From Perkinsus olseni (Eukaryota > Perkinsozoa > Perkinsida): 64,000 bases of DNA. The notes beneath the pieces were generated by a model, which saw only the letters and a program-made list of their open reading frames with translations, was not told the origin of the DNA and did not search any database. Where the stretch lies: the NCBI GenBank assembly GCA_013115125.1, contig JABANN010000063.1, positions 20,984-84,983 on the forward strand, read 5' to 3'. Shown one piece after another: positions 32,484 through 43,603 of this stretch (its first letter is position 1; the number at the start of each line of letters is the position of its first letter). Position numbers and translations under genes: made by a program.

Positions 32484-35400
32484 TGTTTGGGTCCCACAGC
32501 CTCCATTGCTGCGGGGGACATGGGTTGGCCAGCCAGCTCGGTGAGAACATGTGCCGCTATGGCGTTGCCGTAGATGGCCGGCAGGGGAGCTATCACCGGC
32601 AGGATTCGAACCTGCGTCAACGGAGATGAGCCCAATGCAGCGGTCGCGACCTATCGAACCGGAGAAGATCTCAATGTGGAGACGCGCGCCGGGATTTCAT
32701 GGAGCTCTTTTCTAGTGGTAGTGATCAGCACAGGGTTCCCAAATGATCAACCGTAGCCCGGCTTGCTCCACGGTAAACATCCCCCGATCAGAAGGCGATG
32801 AGGGCCGCTGCCGCCGGGCCGCTTCCTAGATGAAAGGGTATCCACAGCCAAGGGTACACCGGCAGTAGCGACTACCGCAATGGAAGTCGTCAGCAACGTG
32901 TCGAGAGCGGAGTAAAAGGCACGCGGAGCAGTCTCATTCTCATGAAGCGCAACGCTCGACAATGACCTCCATGGCGGCGTTGATCCAAGCGACGGCTAAC
33001 TCGGAATTTTTCCAAGGTTTGGAACTCTCCAGGATTCTCTTCCTGAAAGTCCTTCAACGGCAGTAGGCCTCGAGTGGGCTTCTGAACAGCGAGATCTGTG
33101 ATGTGCATGCATCGACCTCAAGATACTCCCAACCTCTGTCGAGTAGATCGCGTAGATCTTCTTCAAATCCTGCTCTCCACCCTGACGTAAAATAACAAAA
33201 AAGATTCCTTTCAGTACTCAACCAAGTAATACCACAACACGAACAAATATAAAGATATTCTTCGCGGTGCGCTGACCTAAGCCCTCATCTCGAGACCAGT
33301 AAATTGCATGAATCTTTGATCACTATCAACAGTAAATATCGTTCCAATTCACCGATTCCGCGTCGACCAGATCAATCGAGTGGCAGCCGATACTATCAAC
33401 GCTGAGCGTGTCCGAGGATTTTGGTATCTGTGATTGTGTGGGTACACAATCCATTTGTCCCCTAGTGCTGGTAGTAGGCTCTTATCAGTATCACTCATGT
33501 CGAGTTCGGGTGATAACAGTATCCACCAGCGGATCTTCCGTGAAATACAGAATACACCTACCTCCTTAGCCTTGACCCTCTGCTTGACCGCTTTGCACAG
33601 CTCATCCTCCTTAGTGTTGTTTAACGTAGTGATCCTAATTCTGGTAGGGTCGCACTTGCAGGCGGCACCGCCGGAGCAAACGACTTTGATATTCCGACTA
33701 GCACAGTAACTGAGCAGCGTATATACTCGTACGCTGACTTTGGTACGGCCGACAGTTTCCTCGCGAATTCGAGAATTTTTGGTATGAAGGAAGCCTGTCT
33801 CAACTTTCAAGAAAATAGTTACGATGTTGTTATCGATGATGCAGGGAGATCAACAGCGGCGAGGAGAGCCCAGGGGATCCCCAGAATTACACCGACCTAC
33901 GACCATTGGTCTGTATATTCTCGATACCACTCCTCCCCCAAATTATCGGATAGCGCCCAATGTCCCCTGCTGGTAGTACTGTAGAAGATCCGCCTTGGTT
34001 GGTAGATTATCAATAGCATCAATAACGAAATCAGGCTTGAAGTCCGCGATGAGGGCATCCGCATCCTTCAACGAAAACAGCGATTCAACGGCGTCCACCT
34101 GAGTATCCAACTTTCCCGATCTTCACAGAGCGAAGTATCTTCCCGCCACGCGTGCATTTCATAGAAAAGGATACTCTCAGCTTCACCGATTCCACCCTAC
34201 AGAGACACCAGCATGACCTACATCGCAAAAAGGGTTAAACTTGTGGATGAATTCCTTGACGGCCTGTACCTTAGGGACACCGACGTCGTCCCAGGTACCA
34301 GCCGCGTGACGATTTAGTGAAGATACGGTAAGACGATCGAAGTCGATCAGCCGTATGTGGCCTGAGGGAAGGAACCAGCAGCTCATACGAGAAGGCCACC
34401 ACTGTCTAGTTTCTTCGCGAGAAACCGCTAAGTTGCACGGAAAACACAGGTGAGCGTGTGGACCCGACTGGTAGCCAGGCGTAGCAGCAGTCCGCAAAGA
34501 TCGAGCAAGACGCGCAGCCTTCGAGCGTCCAAGTGGGACGGAATAGACGGAAAATTGCAATTTTCGGGTTGACACATGCAGGTGAAGTTCGACGACGAAC
34601 GCAGCAGGTCAAAGACTAGACTGTCGCCCGACCAAATGTTCCAACTAACTATTATGCCGAGAAATTCCGTAGACGAGGCTCTACAACGCACGACAGCTGA
34701 TCTTGATGACGTAGAGCCTGGGAAGCCGAAGAACCTCAGAGGGCAACACGGTTGTTCACGATTAACTCATGTTGGTAATATACACAACGCACGCTTGTAC
34801 AGTGAAGCTTCACCGTTAACTCGCGAAGTGAAAAACCCCGATATAATAAGCGAACTGTTCTATCACTAGGGTTTCTCATCTCGCGGAAGGAAATCCGATG
34901 TCCGGCATTGTCCTCTCCCCTCCCGGCAGTACTACCAATGCCGCTGCGGGCTAGAGTGACAGCTGCATGGCTGCCCACACCGCCCAGGCCGACTACGACC
35001 ACTCGAGCGTTCATGATGTCGTTCTGGCCTTCCTCGCCGAAGAATTGGTAATTACGGACGAACTGCTCATCCAGTACTGAGAATAGTAATAGGAGTTTCA
35101 CGCGCATTCGTTGAGGCGAAGTGAGGAGTAATGAATATAATGAATCACAGGCCATGCGGGCGACGATATAAGGGAAATGTGGTATTGTCAATAGGAAATG
35201 ATGGATTCAATTGCCATATAATAATCATCGACCAATTTTATCAAGTGAAATAGATACCAAATTTCCACCTAATGTTACACTGCGCTGCTGGAAGAACTCC
35301 AAACAGTCAGGATGGCAGATAGGGGATTTTACGGAAAGATTTTTCTTCTAACATTTTCATTCCCAGAGGGGGGCGGAGAGGACTCAGTCAGCCGAGGTTC

Positions 35401-35978
35401 CCATAGATGCTGCTAGCCCTCTAGTTGAGCCCAAGCAGTACGATCCAGCGCTCCAGATACCGGGGGGGGTTACTACCAACTTGGTCTTTGGTGACCTTAT
35501 CTCCAACAACGGTGGCATCGGCAGCAGCGGCAGCCTGGCCCTTCTTCAGGGCATTGTCGAGTAGTCGTTGTTCTCTGGAGCGCGAGCAGCACTGGGAGAT
35601 TCTGAAAGATACGCCGAGTTGAGTAAAGATACGGCGAGGTGAGTAAAGATACGGCGAGTTGAGTAAAGATACGGCGAGTTGAGTAAAGATACGACGAGTT
35701 GAGTAAAGATACGGCGAGTTGAGTAAAGATACGACGAGTTGAGTAAAGATACGACGAGTTGAGTAAAGATACGGCGAGTTGAGTAAAGATACGGCGAGTT
35801 GAGTGAAGATACGGCGAGTTGAGTAAAGATACGCCGAGTTGAGTAAAGATACGGCGAGTTGAGTAAAGATACGCCGAGTTGAGCAGGAACACTACCCAAG
35901 GCTCAGAGCAGCTCCGGTGGCGACACCGAGGCCTGCCAGGAAAGAAGGGAAGTTGAAGGTAGGTTGACGCTCGCTCAT
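32484..35978 (-). CDS. TcdA/Tcd1-type tRNA threonylcarbamoyladenosine dehydratase (E1-like ThiF family)
   Basis: Cyclises t6A at position 37 of ANN-decoding tRNAs using ATP. Visible exons on minus: 35978-35896 and 35601-~35480 (membrane anchor FPSFLAGLGVATGAALSLG, then Ala-rich), ~35053-34950 (VRNYQFFGEEG, ARVVVVGLGGVGSHAAVTLARSGIG), ~34360-34220 (RLIDFDRLTVSSLNRHA, PKVQAVKEFIHKFNPFCDV), ~34110-33990 (DFVIDAIDNLPTKADLL), ~33710-33570 (YCASRNIKVVCSGGAACKCDPTRI), ~33185-33130 (YAIYSTE), ~33080-33010 (GLLPLKDFQEENPGEF, LEKFR), 32611-32484 (VRILPVIAPLPAIYGNAIAAHV). The nucleotide-binding GxGGVGSH, the Asp of DFD, and DAIDN are kept. An N-terminal helix also anchors yeast Tcd1/Tcd2 to the mitochondrial outer membrane. 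The last exon, below 32484, is unresolved. Confidence 0.85.
35608..35887. repeat. 20-bp minisatellite, 14 units, inside an intron
   Basis: Fourteen head-to-tail 20-bp units (minus-strand unit TTTACTCAACTCGCCGTATC), differing by single bases (GCC/GGC/GTC, one G for A). It fills almost all of the first intron of the TcdA-like gene, between donor 35895 and acceptor 35602. Copy number is exact from 35608 to 35887. Confidence 0.97.
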
Positions 35979-36403
35979 TATATACAGAAAGATACTGATG
36001 AGAGGTGAGATAGTTTCAACTTGGAGGGGCTGCTAAGAGGCGCAGTCGTCGATGGACGGTCACAGCCTTCACGATGTGAAGTTCACATCGGGTGATGATC
36101 TCAACTTGCCAATCTTGAAAAATCTTGCATTTCCTCAACGGTTCTGCGCGTGTCGCGATAGCAGGCGTGGGTATCTTTGTCATGCCTGATTTCCGATCCG
36201 CAGAAGATGAGTATTTGCGTGTCGCCTTCTTGGAGGGCCAATCGCAGGCGGAGGAAATATCTGGCCACTTAGAGAGGATGCGGAGGCTGTGTAAATGGTA
36301 GGAGGACCTGGTTGACCTATTTTGTATCTTGCATGCTCGAGCGTAAGATACACAAGATCGCAGGTACCTGGCCGGTCCCAATCGAGAAGTTAAACCAGAG
36401 TTT

Positions 36404-38527
36404 GTGGATGAAGCTCATGGGTTGTTGTCTGTAATAGCAACCCGAACTCAACCTGTTTCGTATCTTCCACGCATGAGCTCAAGATACTCTCAGGCCCAGC
36501 AAGCTCGTAGCCGAGTAGAAGCGATGTTCCACGAAATAGTTCAACTTCAAGAGGCCCTGACCGCCTCCGTAATATCTCTGCGTATCTTCCCGTTTCTTTG
36601 AAGGGAGGTTAACCTAATCTGTCATAGGTCGACTTGGCGGCAAAGATACGCGAAACGGAGCGGATGGTCCTATCTGACTCCGAGAGTATCTTTCTAACTT
36701 CCCTACTGGGTCTTCAATCACGGATAGAAACCATTCGAGAATTGGGTAAAGCTTCTCATACCCTTGCTACTCCGAATCTTCCCCGGATCAACCTCGGATA
36801 CGCCCGCTATCGCCAGGTCACCTCGAAAGTCGAAAGCAGCGGCAGCGTCTTCGGCAGGCAGTCCGAGTGACTGCCGAGAGATTCTCCGTCCAGATTCAGC
36901 ATGGGATTCTCCGGGAAGCTCTGGCGGTGTGGTCAGCCTGGGCAACACTGCATAGAGAAAGGCGAGAGGAGGTACCTCCCTGCTCTGTAGTTGCCCCTGT
37001 GATCTCTCTTGGGTAGGTATCTAAGGTCGAAGCTGGCAGACAGCGGATGGAGGTTCAAGTGCGAGAGAAAGATGCGGAAATCGATCGGGTAGGGTGGGGG
37101 GAGGGGCAATGGAACGCATCATACTGGGCGGACGTGTGTCAAAAGGACTTTTGACGAATCGTTGTTTCTGTAATTTAACAACATTGAAAACGTCACTTTC
37201 GCGTGGCTCGGTATGAGTCATGAGAAGTGGGTTCTTTGGTTTTCTCTGCTGCCAAGATGCTTCTCACGAAAATGAGCGGATCCGATCTACGTGGGTCCCT
37301 TAATTACTCTTGTAGATTGTGCATTACTTTCAACCCAAGGTTATTAGATACGAAAGCGAGGGGTCGACTCGCGCCGGACCATCGTCGCCTTGCTCGGGAC
37401 GAGTGACGAGAGGATTCTGTTGGCGGCTGTTGTGTATCGATGGAAGCTTGCGGTGGGTCGTGTATGGCATCATTACGGTGGAAAGGCGAAGTATGTAGGC
37501 TGAGGCGGGCAAGCTCGATCGGGAGAGGGCAGCGAAGGACTTCACGGAAGAGCGTCGGAGGCTTTTGGATGAGGTAATGGGAGGATCTGCGAGTCGGGGA
37601 TGGAGTGGTATGAATTAACAGTTGGTACGGATGAGTACACCGGCCCTTTAAAATGACGAACCTCTTGTACAGTCTGTAGAGAGAAAATGTAACATGTCAA
37701 GAGTGAGGCCGCTAGTAGCGCGAGAACGGCGGTGACAGCATTGAAGCAGTGATGAAGTAGTGAGTACTGCTGCCTCGAATCCCGACAGCAACAGCTGTTC
37801 GTTCCTCGTGACAGAGTGGCCTCTGTATCTGGCATAGTGGACTCATTGCTGCATGTGGCATTGTGGCCTGTGCGTGTTCTATCGTTTCTCGTTACAGCTT
37901 GCCTTGTATATCCTCTTTCATTGTCTAGTTCCCTTTCTCCCAGATAACGGATTTGAGGACTCGTGGCGACGCCCTTGTTGCGGTCATTGAAAAAGAACGC
38001 CAACGGGTGGAGGAGGGAAAGGCGGAAAGTGAGTAGACTGGACGACCTGGTGGTCTCGGGCGAGCGCTTTCTGCGTAGATGGGTCCTTGAGGGAGGAGCT
38101 ATCGGGGGCTCTGAGTTCTCGGGCAGCAGCGTTGTCAGAGTTGGGGGAATCTAAGGTTGGAGCGTGCGTCTGATGGAAGGAGTATCTTTGTTATGGTCAG
38201 GAGAAGGTGGAATCTATCCGGAGGGAACTGGATACTCGAGAAGCCGAGCTTGATAGTTGCCAACGTCGCCTTGAACAGTTCGAAACCGCTGCGGAAATCA
38301 GTATGCTGCTTCGCTCCGCTGTCAAAAAGTTTTTTTTGTCATTAGAGTCTCCCGTGCGTGTGATAGTCGAGCAGAGGGATCTTATAGGGAACCTTCAGCG
38401 TGAGCGGATTGGACTTTTGAAGCGGCTTCAGCTTGGGGGCGGCGACCAAGCTGGATGGGCCTGTCAGGTCAGGACGAGGCCTCGGGAAGGGAGGGCGGAT
38501 GGTGTTGCCTCAGATGTGCCAGCGTAG
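36404..38527 (+). CDS. coiled-coil protein gene 1 (exons only partly resolved)
   Basis: Plus-strand exons rich in Glu, Arg, Gln and Leu: about 36497-36571 (AQQARSRVEAMFHEIVQLQEAL) after acceptor ...ACTCTCAG; about 36630-36760 (DLAAKIRETERMVLSD, LLGLQSRIETIRELG) after ...GTCATAG; and about 38203-38527 (ESIRRELDTREAELDSCQRRLEQFE, VIVEQRDLIGNLQRERIGLLKRL). Heptad spacing of Leu/Ile supports coiled coils. Start and end are not certain, and 36900-38000 may hold further exons. No named family. Confidence 0.5.
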
Positions 38528-39635
38528 AGTGGTAGCGAAGACTAGGATACCGAGAGAGAATCTTAGGTCGACCCGAGGGATATGGACATCGACGTCCACT
38601 TGTGACTCGTGGATGGAGGCGGGTGAGATGCCGGGCGGTGATGGGGCTACTCGATGGCTTCCTTGTCTTGTGGGGGGAATTCTCATTAGTGTTTGATTGT
38701 GCTTGGGGGTAGTAGAAGTAGGCGATTTACGGTATCGTTCATGATGTTTTTAAATTACCAGACTTCGAGGATGTATGACAATTTCCGCCGAGTCGTGCTG
38801 CCTGTGGTACGGGGTGGTGGCCCTTCATAGCCACAGAGGGGTTCTGATGCGAGGGTATTCGCTAATTTCTCCCGTGGAACCACAGTATTACGGAGTTCTA
38901 CCAACCCTGGTCGGTGACACGCTCATCAACGAGCTTGTGACTTCTAGCTTAACTCACTACTGTATGACTAACCCAAGTCGCAGCGTCTACGGTTAGCTAA
39001 TGCAAAAGCCTATAATAAAGATCAATGGGAGACGGGGGAGACGGGGAGCTATTGAGAGGCGTCACGTCTCAGCGTCACGGGCGTACGCGGTCGTAGCTGG
39101 CGTGCGCGTGTAGTTCGCGTGGAGCGACACTGTTGTACGGTCCAGAGCCGGGCTGTGCTGCTGTGGTAGTATCAAGGGTAGACTCCCGCTCTGACTTGCC
39201 CTGTCTGTTATGATGACGATGAGCTGCGGCTATGAGTATCTGTGTCTGTTAACTAGGTGAGCAGCATGCTGGTCCACCTTTGGTCGGGTATGAGTTTGCT
39301 CAGACACCAGTCGCAGCTCAGGGCACGCTAGCATCAGCTCTGGGTAGAATCACTTTTCTTTCATGACAGGTAGTAGTAGAAGCCCGAGGTCCCTTCGGAC
39401 GATGACCAGCAGCACGTTATCGAGGCTGCCGTCTATACAGTCCACGAGAATTACTACCACACCATCCTCACCTTCTTTCAGAAGACGGCCCGAGTGGGCT
39501 ATCTAGTGTTCACAACCACATGTATTCATCACCCCTTTGGGTTGCCCCCTTCGCCCTCGGGTTGGGTTGCAAAGACCGATTTGGTTGGGGATTTTCGGAG
39601 TTACTGTTCGTTCAGCTTCAGCTTACTTCGTTCGT
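38528..39635. other. spacer with one possible exon before PSTK
   Basis: From about 39369 to 39646 a plus-strand frame after acceptor ...CATGACAG stays open and reads like protein (VPSDDDQQHVIEAAVYTVHENYYH, split; TFFQKTARVGYLVF). Its stop overlaps the first codons of PSTK. It may be the last exon of an unrecognised gene. The rest shows nothing clear. Confidence 0.3.
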
Positions 39636-40448
39636 ATGGCGGATAATGTTGTAGTCGTCCTGTGCGGTCTTCCGGCGTCGGGTAAGTCTACATTGGCGGA
39701 AAAGTTAAAAGTTGGGCGGAGCGACGCGATTCATGTTGTTGATTATGATGCCATCAACAGGAGGCTTCTCGGAGAGAAAGATACGCCGAAAAAGGAATTT
39801 GACCCCGAGGTCTGGAGGCAAAGTCGGCAGCTGGCTCTGGAGGAGATGAGGACCATTTTGGGGCGCGCGGGAAAATCTATTGTGATTATGGATGATAACC
39901 ACTTCTTACGGTCGATGCGGAAGAGCGTGAGCAAGGCTGCCTGGGAGGCCGGTGCCGGCGTCTGCTGTGTTTGCGTTGCTTGCCCGTTGGAGGTGTGCTT
40001 GCGGAGGAACTTTGACCGGAGTTCGGGGAGGGTGCCCTCGGGGGTCATTACCAGTATGTTCGAGGTCATGGAAGCGCCCGAGAGAGGAAACGGGGAGGCG
40101 GAAGGGCAGGTTGGATGGGAACGCAAGATTCCTGTTGTTCATGTCAAGAATAATGATGAAGATTCTTTGATTGAAATCGATCACGCGATCGATTTGGCCA
40201 GGAAGCAGGGAATACCGGAATTCCGAGATTCCGAGCCGGAGCCTGTCACTGTAGTGGAACAGTGCGAGACCAGGATGCGGCGAGTTGTGTCTAGCATGGT
40301 CGCCAAGGCCGTGGGGCGACGAAAATCCGAGATTGCCAGATCTTTGTCGAAGGTAAAATCCGAATTTATGAGCAAAGTTAAGGAGGACCCGACGACGGCA
40401 GAGGAGATAGTTAATGAATTCATACGGGTTGCAGGAGAATTCAGCTGA
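39636..40448 (+). CDS. PSTK: L-seryl-tRNA(Sec) kinase
   Basis: Phosphorylates Ser on selenocysteine tRNA so that SepSecS can make Sec-tRNA, hence a marker of a working selenocysteine pathway. Intronless, 270 residues from ATG 39636. P-loop LCGLPASGKSTLAEKL at residues 7-22, DYDAINRR, the Walker-B-like IVIMDDNHFLRSMR, CVACPLEVCLRRNFDR, a helical region MRRVVSSMVAKAVGRRKSEIA and LSKVKSEFMSKV at the C-terminus. All match human and archaeal PSTK. An upstream extension to 39537 is open, but the family starts directly before the P-loop, so 39636 is preferred. Human PSTK is longer (about 348 aa) because of an insertion missing here. Confidence 0.9.
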   Translation: MADNVVVVLCGLPASGKSTLAEKLKVGRSDAIHVVDYDAINRRLLGEKDTPKKEFDPEVWRQSRQLALEEMRTILGRAGKSIVIMDDNHFLRSMRKSVSKAAWEAGAGVCCVCVACPLEVCLRRNFDRSSGRVPSGVITSMFEVMEAPERGNGEAEGQVGWERKIPVVHVKNNDEDSLIEIDHAIDLARKQGIPEFRDSEPEPVTVVEQCETRMRRVVSSMVAKAVGRRKSEIARSLSKVKSEFMSKVKEDPTTAEEIVNEFIRVAGEFS

Positions 40449-40818
40449 CCAGTTGTGTGTCATTCAGTGTTTCCTCATCGTCTTTTTGTGGTGTCTGGCG
40501 CTTGGAGTAGATGAAGAAGCATGCCTGTCGTAAAGATGTGCCCCGGTTAGTGAACTCGGAGCTACTGGAAAAATAGTGGAATCTTTTGGAGGGTTCGTGG
40601 CTGCTCATCTTGAATGCCTCAATGTGACCCGGATGGCAAATGCCATGGAGAACGGATCGTTGGAGGAATAATAATGAGTGTTGTTTTTCAACTGTCATAC
40701 CGTAACATTCTCCATGCCAGTATGAGAGTGTCCTTGGCGTCGTATCTTTATCACTGTACCTTATTTTGTACTAATTCCGCGGCTGGTGCTTGTCAGCGGC
40801 ACCGCAGCTTCTACCGCA
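40449..40818. other. spacer between PSTK and F-box gene
   Basis: No exon recognised. It is expected to hold the PSTK 3' end and a promoter. Confidence 0.4.
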
Positions 40819-42297
40819 ATGTCCTCCTCCTCCTCCTCCTCCTCCTCGTCCTCGTCCTCGTCCTCGTCGTCGTCGTCGTCACTGAGTGGTGGAACCGTCT
40901 TCCAGCGAGCTCGGAGTGGTGTGGATCGGATAGAGGCCCAGCTGCAGCCGGGAGGGCCCAGGGCTGGATCAGGTAGTCATGGAGAGCCGTCGCTGGAGAG
41001 CTGCCTTGGTACATGTACTCCTTGAGTAAATAATACATCCGCCGTTCTCATGGGGGCTGGGATGGGGGGTGTCCCGCGGTCGCTGAGGGTCTCATCGCGC
41101 CCTTCTTGGATTGTGTGCTCGCTAGGCAAGGGATTTGGCTGCGGGGAAGGCTGACAGGCGGCATTCGGTGGTTTGGTTGTGAAGGTATTAAGGACAACGA
41201 GAGGGCCGTCGTGGATGCATTGATAGAGGAAGTCAAACGGAAGGCGGCGCCCAGTGGTGTGTACGGAACACAGATGAGGGAGAAGGTAGTCCGGCTCTCG
41301 ATTGGTTCACCAGAGTGTTCGCCCTCCTCAACTCTGTCGTCCGTTTGGGGCGGGAAAAATGAAGTAATCTACATTGTGATGAACCATCGACTAGTTAAGA
41401 ATATAGTAGAGACGGGCTATGATTACGCAACTCAGTGTACGCAACCGTCATGGTTGTCCTGTGGTGAGCTCGTGCAAGATGAAATCCTCACAGGATTAGT
41501 AGGTCAGAATAAGATACAGGCTGGGTTTTCTTCGCGCTGCGCAATGGTGCTGCGGAAAGTATCTTCGCGGATCGCATCTGAAAGATTCCTCTCAGGCGCT
41601 AGCTCTGATCTCGCGCTGGGAAGCGGTCAAGAGGCGATTTGCCCCGACCCATGATGTCGTCGATACCACTACGCCGGAGAGTTTGCTGGCCGCGTTCGTT
41701 GGGGAGCTTCAACGGCTAAGTCAGGATGCGGTGGTGGAGTGGTATGGCTCGGATGTGGTGGTACGGATAGGCGACTGTCGATTCACAGTGATGACGTTGG
41801 GAAGAAGTGTTATCGTTGAGGGTATGCGGCAGGGGCGGAGGATACAGTGCGTTGAGGAAAGTGGCAAGATTGCAAGAGGTGCTCTTGCTAGATTTCGGAG
41901 GACTTGTGCGGAACCACTGATTTATGGACTGCCAGTGCCCCACTTTTGCGAGTTGCCGGTTGACCTGGCGAACAGAATAGTGAGTTATTGCATTAGCGTG
42001 AGAGATCTTGCTCATCTTGAACTCACTTGCAAATTCCTCAACGCCACCTGTGCGCCATTTTGGCACAATATTGCGACTCAGCTGGGCTTGAAGGGAAATC
42101 TTCCCCCCAAGACACTCGTCAAGAATCACTACGCGGAGCTCAGAGCCATCCGGAGGAGGTTTGTCATCCCGCGGATATCCGGGCGCTATGCAGGCCCCCG
42201 CCACGACCCCACCGGGGGCTTCCCGTACCACCCCATAACGGGAATTTGGAACGACAAGGATCCGGGAGGAGGCCTGATTCCGGGGCGCTTCATGTGA
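40819..42297 (+). CDS. F-box protein, possibly FBXO7/PI31-like
   Basis: Exon 1 from ATG 40819 encodes a poly-Ser run of about 20 residues from a TCC/TCG repeat, then RARSGVDRIEAQLQPGG. A second part, about 41070-41585, stays open (LIAPFLDCVLARQGIWLRGRL, NERAVVDALIEEVKRKA). The last exon, 41596-42297, follows acceptor ...CCTCTCAG and includes VVEWYGSDVVVRIGDCRF and a clear F-box, HFCELPVDLANRIVSYC...DLAHLELTCKFLNATC (LP at the start, CKxxN in helix 3). It ends in a Gly/Pro/Arg-rich tail (YAGPRHDPTGGFPYH, GGGLIPGRFM). That tail recalls the proline-rich C-terminus of FBXO7 and PI31, but the link is tentative. Role: probable substrate adaptor of an SCF ubiquitin ligase. Confidence 0.65.
40822..40880. 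repeat. TCC/TCG trinucleotide repeat
   Basis: A continuous run of TCC units shading into TCG. It is in frame with ATG 40819 and codes for poly-serine. Confidence 0.95.
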
Positions 42298-42768
42298 TGC
42301 GGTATGAAGATTTTATTCAGGGTTATATATTTACAACGACAGTGTTTTGGTTTTTGGAGTGGTTCCGTGGTGTTATGTTGGAATACACCCCGGGTTCGAA
42401 TCCTTGTTGGGGCATATTTCTGGCGCCTTTTCCGGTTTTTTCTTCAGAGAAACACCGACGGCCGTCAAGGAGGTCGGTCGTAGCCTGCTCAGCGTTTGGT
42501 ATATTCCTGGCGCCACGCGAGAAATCCTCAGGAATATCAACGCTCCTCCGACTTCCACTACAGACAGTCTCTCTTCGCCGAAGAGCTAGCGTCGCTCGAT
42601 CATCGGTACGAGGGGCCGCTGCATCGGTGTGAGTACCGTCGCCTCTCCTTCCCTATTCGGATACTTCTCTAGAACACTGGAGTGAATATTATATGCTCGA
42701 CAGCGTCTTCGTGCTCTGGAGCTGATTTGTGTCCATCCGCAGTTTGTTTGTCTGTCGCCTGCCCGGGC
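42298..42768. other. spacer with one exon-like piece
   Basis: After acceptor ...TTCTTCAG at about 42447, a frame to TAG 42588 reads ETPTAVKEVGRSLLSVWYIPG. It cannot be tied to either neighbour. A GGTTCGAATCC box at about 42389-42399 looks like a tRNA T arm, but no cloverleaf forms. Confidence 0.3.
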
Positions 42769-43603
42769 ATGTCTTCTCTACAGTGGTTTGATGCTGCCTC
42801 TCCACCAGGGCCACGAAGGGAACCTCCGAGGGCGGAGGAGCGAAGGGAATCCTCTATGAGTCTGAAGCGAGTGTCGGGGAGTAAGGCAGCTGGGGATATC
42901 GATGCTATAGTGGCGGCTACAATGGAGGCCGAGAGAGCTGGTGGAGGACAGTCAGCTCGAGCGTCCAAGGTAAATGTGGGCTAGTGGAATGGTTCAGACT
43001 TCGCTTTCCCGAGGTCCCTGGATCTATTCCTTGTCCATCGGATATTTACTTGGGCTTCAGTATTTACCAGGATTCCTCCTTAATAGGTCACTCCGCCTCC
43101 GCCGACGGTTGATAAGTCGGCTACCTCTTCGGATGGTACATCAGTAGGCAACAAGAAGAAGGAGGATGATGAGGCCCCGACAGGTGAGGGGGAGAGCACC
43201 CAGGAAGTGGCTCGCACGATCTACCTTCCATCGCCCTGTGCCTGGTATTTGGCAGATGCTTCCTCGCGGTCGTTCACTCTGCAAGAGGCTGGCCAGTCGA
43301 TGGACCATGCATTGAAGGCGAAGCAGAAGCTGATACAGGAACATATTAGTGACCACGAGAAGAAGCTGGTGGATCAGCACCTGAGGCTGAAAAAGGTATG
43401 AGGATGTGGCGAGAGCGACGTGTTGGATATTCTGCACGCTTCGACCTCAGGTTCGACAAAAGCTCGACCAACTAGAGCAGGACCAGGCTGCGGAGATCGC
43501 CCAGATGCAGCGGAGTGTCGATCATCTCAGTCGGGAGCTGGCCTTGAGGGAGAGGGAGGCGACCCAGAAGAAGGCGATAATGGAGGAGGCCAATAAGAAG
43601 TAG
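42769..43603 (+). CDS. coiled-coil protein gene 2, four exons, 193 residues
   Basis: Exons 42769-42969, 43087-43206, 43288-43395 and 43451-43603, all phase 0. An acidic, Pro/Ser-rich N-terminal half (SPPGPRREPPRAEERRESS, VTPPPPTVDK) leads to a C-terminal coiled coil from about residue 110 (AKQKLIQEHISDHEKKL, VRQKLDQLEQDQAAEIAQMQ, SRELALREREATQKK). ATG 42769 is the first in-frame Met. No enzyme motif. It stands in a run of similar coiled-coil exons, so it may belong to a cytoskeletal gene family (inference). Confidence 0.7.

Noticed and set aside
32595-32640. tRNA-like T arm (GCAGG-TTCGAAT-CCTGC) on the minus strand
   Set aside because: It is the splice acceptor and first codons (V-R-I-L-P-V) of a TcdA-like exon. 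No acceptor or anticodon stem can be formed.
32747-32962. Minus-strand open frame with SALDTLLTTSIAVVATAG
   Set aside because: It lies inside an intron of the TcdA-like gene. The true continuation of that protein was found at 32484-32611.
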